From assembly GCA_035406685.1 (NCBI GenBank), contig DAONLM010000063.1, positions 1-14,002 on the forward strand: a stretch of 14,002 bases of DNA, read 5' to 3'. The stretch is from DAONLM01 sp035406685. GTDB lineage: Bacteria > Spirochaetota > GWE2-31-10 > MWDO01. A program made the translations under genes and the position numbers. The stretch's first letter is position 1. Each line of letters begins with the position of its first letter. Of the stretch, positions 1 through 5,835 are shown piece by piece. Below the pieces are notes generated by a model. The model searched no databases and was not told where the DNA came from. It saw only the letters and a program-made list of their open reading frames with translations.

Positions 1-26
1 TTTTTTTTATTTTTTTCATAAATTTT

Positions 27-107
27 GTAAAGGATTTTCTTAAAAATTTTGTGATTAATATTATAGAAAATAATTTTTATAATAATTTTAGGGAGGATTT
101 TTTATGA
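27..107 (+). repeat. Leader repeat, copy 1 (upstream of first gene)
   Basis: About 80 bases from GTAAAGGATTTTCT through the Shine-Dalgarno and start codon are almost identical to the reverse complement of 5376-5452, the leader of the transposase gene. A shorter diverged copy lies at about 5690-5728 on the minus strand. Shared blocks include GTAAAGGATTTTCT, AAAAATTTTGTGATTAATAT, ATAGAAAATAATTTTTATAA and GGAGGATTTTTTATG, separated by 1-3-base indels. Such similarity in non-coding sequence points to recent duplication or a mobile leader carrying promoter and ribosome binding site. Confidence 0.8.
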
Positions 108-646
108 ACAATATTAGTAAAATTTTAAAAAATTATATTTGCGAACATGAGTTACATGTGGTTGTTAACTCGTCAATGAAAAAAAGACTTGAAAATGTTG
201 CAAGGAAATTTAATATTTCTATTTCTGGACTCGTTATATATATCTTGCAACTCTATACTAATAGAGTAAAAGAAATATATTGTTTCGGTCCAGAGGATGG
301 CAATAAATATGAAAGAATAGATGGGGATGCAAGGATTCATATATATCTCTCAAAACAGGACTATCGTTTTCTAAAAAAGATCCATGCTGATTTAAATTTT
401 TTTAGCATGGGGGTTTTACTGAGGAGAATTATCCTACTTTTTTTGGAAGAGTATGAGAAACTTGGGATTACCAGGGTTGAGATGAAGTGTAGTATAATGA
501 CATTAAAGTTATTTTTGAGACTAACAAAGATAAAAAATTGGAGTAAGGCCAGAGAATTATCCCACTTTTCCGGTAACACTACGCCCTTCTACAAGGCAAT
601 CTACAACGATTGCTACCAAGTAATAGGCTTTGAGACCTATTATTGA
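104..646 (+). CDS. Small protein with two ribbon-helix-helix-like segments
   Basis: This is a 180-residue protein of unknown function. The start is ATG with GGGAGG seven bases upstream, a strong site. Residues about 18-52 (beta strand VVVNSS, then two predicted helices ending in LVIYILQLY) look like a ribbon-helix-helix DNA-binding fold. Residues about 77-117 (IHIYLSK, then helices ending in IILLFLEEYEK) look like a second one. The C-terminus ends with an aromatic-rich segment (PFYKAIYNDCYQVIGFETYY). The overall layout loosely recalls the DUF1564 proteins that are multicopy in Leptospira, but I cannot confirm that relation. Its promoter/leader region is a near-duplicate of the transposase leader at 5376-5452, so it may belong to the same mobile or repeated family. 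A DNA-binding or regulatory role is inference. The coding frame is intact. Confidence 0.6.
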   Translation: MNNISKILKNYICEHELHVVVNSSMKKRLENVARKFNISISGLVIYILQLYTNRVKEIYCFGPEDGNKYERIDGDARIHIYLSKQDYRFLKKIHADLNFFSMGVLLRRIILLFLEEYEKLGITRVEMKCSIMTLKLFLRLTKIKNWSKARELSHFSGNTTPFYKAIYNDCYQVIGFETYY

Positions 647-743
647 AAAAAAATTATTTTAAATTCTACCAAAAACTAAATAAGACTATTACAAGCATTT
701 CTCAAACAAAATTAACCCTTGGGATAATTCTATTTTTTTTAAC

Positions 744-779
744 TGCCTAAAAATAAAATCGCACCCTCTTTATAACTTT
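744..779 (+). promoter_or_regulatory. Conserved upstream box, copy A
   Basis: TGCCT, then one variable purine, then AAAATAAAATCGCACC, followed by CTCTTTAT, sits 27-49 bases before the -35 of the envelope operon promoter. The same box occurs at matching distance (within one base) before the pheA promoter on the other strand at 13950-13985. Twenty-one of the first 22 bases agree, and the CGCACC core is unusual for such A+T-rich intergenic DNA. It may be an activator site or a conserved promoter cassette; the function is inferred. Confidence 0.55.
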
Positions 780-792
780 TTTCAATTCTTTT

Positions 793-821
793 TTGACAAA
801 ATCATAAATTTTGTTTATATA
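793..821 (+). promoter_or_regulatory. Sigma-70-type promoter of the TPR/propeller-lptFG operon
   Basis: A perfect TTGACA (793-798), a 17-base spacer and TATATA (816-821) form a good housekeeping promoter. Transcription would begin near 827-829, giving a short leader of roughly 27 bases before the preferred ATG at 856. It is the only strong promoter in the 209-base gap after the first gene and fits the pheA promoter base for base in layout. Confidence 0.7.
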
Positions 822-855
822 GGTTAAATGAGTATTTTTGTCTTTCGGAAACAAT

Positions 856-2298
856 ATGAGAAAAAATATATTACTAATTTTAATTATCTTTATTCTTACA
901 ACTAAAACATTCTCAATAATTATAGAAGATAAAATTAACGCAAAATCAAAATTGGTCGAGGTAAATAAACTTATAAATGAAAAAAAATATGAAGAGGCAA
1001 TCTCAATTTTAAATAATATTTTTGAAAAATTAGGGGATACTGAATTTGCCTCGTTTGTAAATTACTATCTTGCTATTATAGAATTTAACAAAAAAAATTA
1101 TTATAAGGCTTTTTATTTTATCGAGAGTGCTCTTAATGATAATAAATTTTATCTTGTTTCAAAAGAAAATAAGATAAAAATGAAACTACTTTATGCTATG
1201 ATCTGCTACAAACTGGACATGATTGATAATGCGATATCTTATTTTAAAGAAGTGAGAGACTATTCAATTGTTTATAAAGATGAAGTTAATCTATATCTTT
1301 CAGAAATATATTTTCGTAAAAAAGATGACAAAAATAGTGCCTCATATTATTTTAAATATATAAATGTAAATAAACTCTCATCTGATCAGCAATATCTCTA
1401 TTACTATCTTGAAAATTTTTTACTCTGGTCACAAATAGACACATCGAATATAAATTATAGAGACCCAAATATAAATTCTCTTTTAGTTGATAAGGATAAT
1501 TTATATATAGGGCTATGGAATGGAGGATTAATCTTATATAATTATATTCTTGAATCATACAATGTTATTAGTTTGAGTCAATATACATCAGAAGAGATAA
1601 GAGCATTATGGAGAGATAATAGAAGAATATATGTTGGCACAACTAATGGGGTTGCTATTATTGATAAGAGAAACGGCTCTATTAAAAATGAAGAGACGTT
1701 AACAAATGTATCAATTACCTCTATTAGTGGAAATGATGATACAGTATATTATGGCACAATAGGGAAAGGACTTATTTGTAAAGATAAAAATGATAACCAG
1801 TTTTTTCAAATAATAGATAATGAAAATATCTCTGCCTTATACTATGCTAATTCCTCTTTATATATTGGAACATATAATGGCAATGTTTATAAATATGAAA
1901 ATGATAATCTTATTAAACTTACTGAACTATCCTTTTTAAATAAGGCAATTACCTCTTTTTTACTGGATGGATCAAATCTATGGATAACAACTCATGGACA
2001 GGGGATAGTCTTATACAATACACACAAAAAAAAGATAAAAATATATTCTACAAAGACAAAAGAAATAGGGAATGACTTTATTCTATGCTCTACAATTAAA
2101 GATGATAGAATATATTTTGGGACATTGGGAAATGGCATAATATTTTTTGACAAAAATGTAAATAAGTTTAATAATTTTAAAATTTCTGATATGTATATCA
2201 CAAATGAAATAAGAAGTATACAATTCAGTGAAGAATTTATGTTTATTGGCACTCTTGGCTATGGAGTTTTACAAAAAAGATTAATAATTGAGGATTAA
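856..2298 (+). CDS. Secreted TPR plus seven-bladed beta-propeller protein
   Basis: The protein has 480 residues from ATG at 856. A TTG at 838 would add six residues ahead of the signal peptide and has no better ribosome binding site. Residues 1-21 (two basic residues, then a leucine/isoleucine-rich core) form a Sec signal peptide, so the protein is periplasmic or outer-membrane associated. Residues about 25-185 contain roughly four TPR-like helix pairs. From about 205 to the end there are seven repeats of about 40 residues with the pattern hYhGT.G.Gh (for example YVGTTNGVAII, YYGTIGKGLIC, YFGTLGNGIIF, FIGTLGYGVL), a complete seven-bladed propeller of the Reg_prop ligand-binding type. It precedes lptF with no gap and shares its promoter, suggesting a scaffold or partner role in lipopolysaccharide transport. 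That role is inferred; no known Lpt component has this architecture to my knowledge. Confidence 0.75.
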   Translation: MRKNILLILIIFILTTKTFSIIIEDKINAKSKLVEVNKLINEKKYEEAISILNNIFEKLGDTEFASFVNYYLAIIEFNKKNYYKAFYFIESALNDNKFYLVSKENKIKMKLLYAMICYKLDMIDNAISYFKEVRDYSIVYKDEVNLYLSEIYFRKKDDKNSASYYFKYINVNKLSSDQQYLYYYLENFLLWSQIDTSNINYRDPNINSLLVDKDNLYIGLWNGGLILYNYILESYNVISLSQYTSEEIRALWRDNRRIYVGTTNGVAIIDKRNGSIKNEETLTNVSITSISGNDDTVYYGTIGKGLICKDKNDNQFFQIIDNENISALYYANSSLYIGTYNGNVYKYENDNLIKLTELSFLNKAITSFLLDGSNLWITTHGQGIVLYNTHKKKIKIYSTKTKEIGNDFILCSTIKDDRIYFGTLGNGIIFFDKNVNKFNNFKISDMYITNEIRSIQFSEEFMFIGTLGYGVLQKRLIIED

Positions 2299-2308
2299 GA
2301 GGATTAAA

Positions 2309-3601
2309 TTGAATAAACCATTTAAATTTAGAATTAAGATAGTAACAAAATATATATTTACAGAATTCATTCTTACCTTTGTTATATCCTTTTTATTTTT
2401 TTTCATAATATTTGTAATAAACCATGTCCTTTATTATATGAAACCTCTCGGATTATTCGAGAAGAATCTTCCTTTTAATCTTGTTTTTATGATGTTTGTT
2501 ACTGCTTTTCCCTTATTTATTATTTTAAGTTTGCCTTTTGGAACAATGCTTGCAACATTAATGACAATGGGAAGGTTTTCGAGTGATAATGAAATTGTTG
2601 CATTTAGGGCACTCGGATTCAGTATGATGAGCCTATTCAGACCTATTTTCATAACTGCAATTGCGATTGCTATTATTGCGTTTATAGTCTGGGATCAGAT
2701 ATATCCGGTTGCTCAAAGAGAACAGAGGCTTACTTTAAGAAAGATTATGCAGGTAAGGCCAACTCTTAATTTTAAATCAAAAAGAATAGTAAAATACTTT
2801 GGAAAAACTATTTTTACAGATATTGTTGAAGATACTTCTATTAAAGGGGTTTTTATTATTGATACAGACAAACAGAAAAGAATCATTTCTGCAAAAGAGG
2901 CTATAATATCCTCTCCAAAGGATAGAAAAGGGGCAATAGAATTGAGTATGAATAAATCCATGCTTCAATTTGACAATCCAGATAGGCCAAATGAATTTAA
3001 TTTTGGATATGCTGACTCAATTAAATATTATATTTCATATCAGGATATAGAGGGGGATGAAGAAAGAATTTCTGTAAGTGAAAGCACTGCTATTGAGATT
3101 TATAAAAATCTTAAAAAATATAGAAAGATATACCTTGAAGAATTGAATGCTAAAAATTTAGAAATAAAACAACAGAAAGAGAAAGTAAAAAACAGTTTAG
3201 AGAATTGTAAATTATATTTAAAAGATAATACCTCTTTTATTAATTGTATCAATCAACTGGATAATGATATAACTGCTTTAAAAAATCTAATTTTAGAAAG
3301 ACAAAATAAAAGCACGCTCAATAGTTATTCTCTTGAATTCTATAATAAATTTGCTCTACCTCTTGCCTGTATTATATTTGCTATTTTTGCATCTCCAATA
3401 GGCATATATTCTAAAAGAGCTGGTTTTACAATAGGTTTTATACTCGGACTTTTTTTGTGTGCTTTTTACTGGTTTTCCTATTATGGATCAAGAGTATTGG
3501 GTGTTAAAGAAATGTTGCCACCCTTTATTTCAATATTTGGCCCAAATCTTATATTTTTAGTAATTGGTATTATATTCTTAATCAAAAGGTTAAGAGAATG
3601 A
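2309..3601 (+). CDS. lptF: LPS export permease, LptF-type (YjgP/YjgQ family)
   Basis: Inner-membrane subunit of the LptB2FG ABC transporter that extracts lipopolysaccharide and hands it to the periplasmic bridge. The preferred start is TTG at 2309 with AAGAGG six bases upstream; a TTG at 2288 overlaps the previous gene and lacks a good site. The 430-residue protein has N-terminal membrane segments (about 15-40, 53-83 and 105-130), a periplasmic beta-jellyroll region, then three C-terminal segments beginning with the family's EFYNKFALPLACIIFAIFASPIG block. Oddity: about 70 residues (about 265-335, rich in K/E/N/L) between jellyroll and C-terminal membrane segments look like a coiled coil and carry two cysteines (C300, C313). 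This is longer than the usual connecting segment. LptF rather than LptG is assigned from the ALPLA...SPIG motif and gene order; the two are paralogues. Confidence 0.85.
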   Translation: MNKPFKFRIKIVTKYIFTEFILTFVISFLFFFIIFVINHVLYYMKPLGLFEKNLPFNLVFMMFVTAFPLFIILSLPFGTMLATLMTMGRFSSDNEIVAFRALGFSMMSLFRPIFITAIAIAIIAFIVWDQIYPVAQREQRLTLRKIMQVRPTLNFKSKRIVKYFGKTIFTDIVEDTSIKGVFIIDTDKQKRIISAKEAIISSPKDRKGAIELSMNKSMLQFDNPDRPNEFNFGYADSIKYYISYQDIEGDEERISVSESTAIEIYKNLKKYRKIYLEELNAKNLEIKQQKEKVKNSLENCKLYLKDNTSFINCINQLDNDITALKNLILERQNKSTLNSYSLEFYNKFALPLACIIFAIFASPIGIYSKRAGFTIGFILGLFLCAFYWFSYYGSRVLGVKEMLPPFISIFGPNLIFLVIGIIFLIKRLRE

Positions 3602-4836
3602 GATACTATTTTAGAGATATTTTATATATTATTCTTGAATATCTTTCCAATATTCCAAAAAGATTTTTTAATAGCCTATTAAATTTTATAAATTTTATAA
3701 AAAATTTTAACATAAAAGAGGCTTATCATTCTATTTATAATTTTATAAAAAGGCCACTATTACCATGGACGCTTTATAGAATGCTTTTTACATCTTTTTT
3801 ATACTGGTTTATTATTATTCAGGGATTACTCATTATAATTGTGATCATATTTGATCTTTTTGTAAAATTGGATAAGTATATGCAATTTTCTGTTTCTATA
3901 CCAAATATAATATTCATATCTTTTTTGCTTATACCAAAGGCTATATGGCTAACAATTCCAGTTGCTATTATGTTTGGTATAACAATGACCTTAGGAATGT
4001 TCTATCAAAATAATGAACTTATAGCGATTTTTACATCTAGAATTTCATTATATAAATTTACAATGCCTATAATTATTTTCAATATTATTCTCTCTTTTGT
4101 TATGATTTTTGTTGATTCTTATATTATTATACCAACAAATAGATACAGAGACAAGTTATTTGAGAAATTAACAGAAAAGAGTAAGAGTAGTGATAATGAT
4201 AATATTACAATAAGAGGTAATAATGACTATTTCTGGAATGCAGAAAGATTTATTGCAAGTAAAAATACTCTCGAAAAGGTAATAGTATTTAAATTAGATA
4301 AAGACTTTAAAATTGTTTACAGGCTTGAAGCAGAAAATGCAGCCTATACTAAAAATGGCTGGTTATTTAACTTAGGAATATTAAGAGAATGGGACAATAG
4401 TGGTGATCTTGTTTCAGAAACAAGATTTCAAAAAAGATATTTTCCTTTTTCTGAGAAGCCATCTGTTTTCAAAAAGGCTCAATATGATATAGAGAATATG
4501 ACTATTTCTGAAGCAAAGGAGACAATAGAGTTATACAAAAGTTTAAATGTTGAGCATAATAAAGAATTAACAAATTATTATAAAAAATTTTCTTTCCCTT
4601 TTACTCTTCTAATAGTTGCCCTCTTTGCACTCGGAGTAGCAACTGTATCAAAGACAAATGTGACTATCCTTGCTCTATTTTTTTCAATAGGACTTGCAAT
4701 ACTTTATTATGTAATGCAACTAATACTGGATGTTTTAGCCTATAATGGAAGGATTCCAGCCATAATTGGGGCATGGTTGCCATTCTTCTTTTTTTTACCA
4801 ATATCTTTAATACTTGTCAAAAATGCAAAGAGTTAA
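3598..4836 (+). CDS. lptG: LPS export permease, LptG-type (YjgP/YjgQ family)
   Basis: The second permease subunit of LptB2FG, 412 residues, starting at an ATG that overlaps the lptF stop by four bases (ATGA), so translation is probably coupled. Membrane segments lie at about 63-90, 100-135 and 150-180. The periplasmic jellyroll contains the WNAERFIASKN and LEAENAAYTKNGWLF strands. The C-terminal block FPFTLLIVALFALGVAT, then a segment ending near GRIPAIIGAWLPFFFFLPISL, matches the typical LptG end. An oddity is about 60 extra N-terminal residues (aromatic and lysine-rich, possibly amphipathic) before the first membrane segment, where family members usually have only a short cytoplasmic tail. 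The overlap start supports the long form but an internal start cannot be excluded. lptB is not in the window. Confidence 0.87.
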   Translation: MRYYFRDILYIILEYLSNIPKRFFNSLLNFINFIKNFNIKEAYHSIYNFIKRPLLPWTLYRMLFTSFLYWFIIIQGLLIIIVIIFDLFVKLDKYMQFSVSIPNIIFISFLLIPKAIWLTIPVAIMFGITMTLGMFYQNNELIAIFTSRISLYKFTMPIIIFNIILSFVMIFVDSYIIIPTNRYRDKLFEKLTEKSKSSDNDNITIRGNNDYFWNAERFIASKNTLEKVIVFKLDKDFKIVYRLEAENAAYTKNGWLFNLGILREWDNSGDLVSETRFQKRYFPFSEKPSVFKKAQYDIENMTISEAKETIELYKSLNVEHNKELTNYYKKFSFPFTLLIVALFALGVATVSKTNVTILALFFSIGLAILYYVMQLILDVLAYNGRIPAIIGAWLPFFFFLPISLILVKNAKS

Positions 4837-4887
4837 CTTGAAAAAACATCATGAATAGTTTTATTTTTCAGAAAAAAATAATTTTTT

Positions 4888-5379
4888 TCATATCAAAAAT
4901 TTCAGTAATAAAGGCAATCTATCAAGAAATTCAAAATTTTTATTCTTAAAATAAAAAATACCACAGAAAATATAATTTTCTAATGCTTCCTGTATGTTAT
5001 TTTTCTTTAAATTGTCATTTATCCTCTTAAAACTCCTTACAAAATCCTCAATTTTTTCTACTACTTCACTCTTAAATCTATCAAACCATACCTTTCCTCT
5101 TATTTTTAATCTTTTGTTATATCTAACAGCAAATGTGCCCAGTAACCACTGCATTATTTTTGATAGATTTTCTCCTCTTTTTGGTTTTATAATAAAATGA
5201 CAATGGGTATAGACAAATACGAAATTTAAAAGTGAGAATCTAAATTTCTTCTTTGCCTGTTTTAAAGTTAATAATAGCATTTCACGGACGAATAGGGGCT
5301 TTAGTTCAGGTCTGTCCCTGTTGATTGTACAGGTAATATAATAGCTAGCCCCCTTTTTTAATATTCTATTTCTTCTCAT
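4888..5379 (-). CDS. IS200-like transposase, REP-associated (RAYT/Y1_Tnp) type
   Basis: A 163-residue HUH single-strand DNA transposase. H59-C-H61 in VYTHCHFIIKPKRGENLSKIMQ is the metal-binding HxH motif. Y87 in FAVRYNKRLKIRGKVWFDRFKS is the likely catalytic tyrosine, followed by the typical RGxxWxxRFKS signature at 94-104. The ATG has AAGGAGG seven bases upstream. No left-end and right-end hairpins of an autonomous IS200 were recognised. Instead, a short repeat array (5499-5622) lies just upstream, as expected for RAYT genes that act on REP elements. The gene is convergent with lptG. A 12-base copy of the array core (AGGGACAGACCT) lies in frame within codons 21-24. The frame and motifs are intact, so the protein may be active. 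Confidence 0.82.
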   Translation of the reverse strand: MRRNRILKKGASYYITCTINRDRPELKPLFVREMLLLTLKQAKKKFRFSLLNFVFVYTHCHFIIKPKRGENLSKIMQWLLGTFAVRYNKRLKIRGKVWFDRFKSEVVEKIEDFVRSFKRINDNLKKNNIQEALENYIFCGIFYFKNKNFEFLDRLPLLLKFLI

Positions 5380-5452
5380 AAAAAATCCTCCTTAATTTTA
5401 TAAAAATTATTTTCTATATATTAATCACAAAATTTTTGAGAAAATCCTTTAC
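5376..5452 (-). repeat. Leader repeat, copy 2 (upstream of transposase)
   Basis: Reads, in the transposase direction, GTAAAGGATTTTCTC, AAAAATTTTGTGATTAATAT, ATAGAAAATAATTTTTATAA, then AAGGAGGATTTTTTATG. It is an inverted near-copy of 27-107. Just upstream, TTTTCTCAAAAATT occurs twice in tandem, so the element has its own internal duplication. It supplies the ribosome binding site and probably the promoter of the transposase. Confidence 0.8.
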
Positions 5453-5498
5453 AATTTTTGAGAAAAAATTTAACTTTTTTTGAAAAAAATTAAAGTGG

Positions 5499-5622
5499 GG
5501 GACAGACCTATAAATCTTTTTATGATCAAAAGAGGGACAGACTTATAAATTATAAATCTTTTTAAACGGGGACAGACCTATAAATTTTTTATAGTTATAA
5601 TTAAAATAAGGGACAGACCTAC
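5499..5622 (+). repeat. Four-unit GGGACAGACCTATAAAT array (REP-like)
   Basis: Units begin at 5499, 5534, 5569 and 5610, spaced 35, 35 and 41 bases. Unit 1 is GGGACAGACCTATAAATC followed by a T-run. Unit 2 has one change (GACTTATAAAT) and an internal ATTATAAAT duplication. Unit 3 is GGGACAGACCTATAAAT plus T-run and can fold as CTATAAA-TTT-TTTATAG (5578-5594). Unit 4 keeps GGGACAGACCTA. The array lies next to a RAYT-type transposase and is the probable substrate family of that enzyme. Confidence 0.8.
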
Positions 5623-5689
5623 CCTATCATGATATAAAACTAATCTTCATATAGATGCAGGATAACTTAAAAATTAAAATTTTGTTAGT

Positions 5690-5728
5690 ATATATATTAA
5701 TCTCCAAATTTTTAAGAAAATGCTTTAC
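5690..5728 (-). repeat. Leader repeat, decayed copy 3
   Basis: On the minus strand GTAAAGCATTTTCTTAAAAA, then TTTGGAGATTAATATATA, matches the first 40 bases of the other two leaders with a few changes. Downstream the Shine-Dalgarno is degenerated and no gene follows. It is probably the remnant of a former copy of the element. Confidence 0.6.
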
Positions 5729-5800
5729 AAAAAATAAGAAAAATTTTACCCTTTTTAAATGGATTATTCTGCTAAATAAAAAACTAATATTTTAATAACG

Positions 5801-5806
5801 TATAAT
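5801..5806 (+). promoter_or_regulatory. Possible -10 box of the DUF3352-like gene
   Basis: A perfect TATAAT lies 30 bases before the start codon of the gene at 5836. No convincing -35 is present 16-18 bases upstream, so the promoter is weak or activator-dependent, or the match is chance in A+T-rich DNA. Confidence 0.3.
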
Positions 5807-5835
5807 AATTTAAATATAAATCAAGAGGATTTTTT

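Larger units (their letters stand above)
5380..5835. other. 456-base non-coding island between transposase and next gene
   Basis: No credible gene. From left to right it holds the transposase leader (to 5452), the GGGACAGACCTATAAAT array (5497-5622), a decayed third leader (5690-5728) with remnants of a start region on the minus strand, and the promoter and ribosome binding site of the gene at 5836. In the decayed copy the ribosome binding site is lost, and the ATG that follows opens only a seven-codon frame. Confidence 0.75.

Noticed and set aside
621..642. Terminator hairpin (TAATAGG/CCTATTA) at the end of the first gene
   Set aside because: It lies inside the coding sequence and is followed by an A-run, not a T-run, on the plus strand.
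4870..4889. Bidirectional terminator between lptG and the transposase
   Set aside because: GAAAAAAATAATTTTTTTC is palindromic but A+T-only with almost no loop; stability is too low to support a call.
27..5452. Composite transposon bounded by the inverted leaders
   Set aside because: Only the leader is duplicated, not the transposase, no target-site duplication was seen, and the enclosed genes are an ordinary core envelope operon.
5499..5622. A short CRISPR array
   Set aside because: Units are about 17 bases, the intervening sequence is similar T-rich or palindromic DNA rather than unique spacers, there are no cas genes, and a RAYT-type transposase is adjacent.
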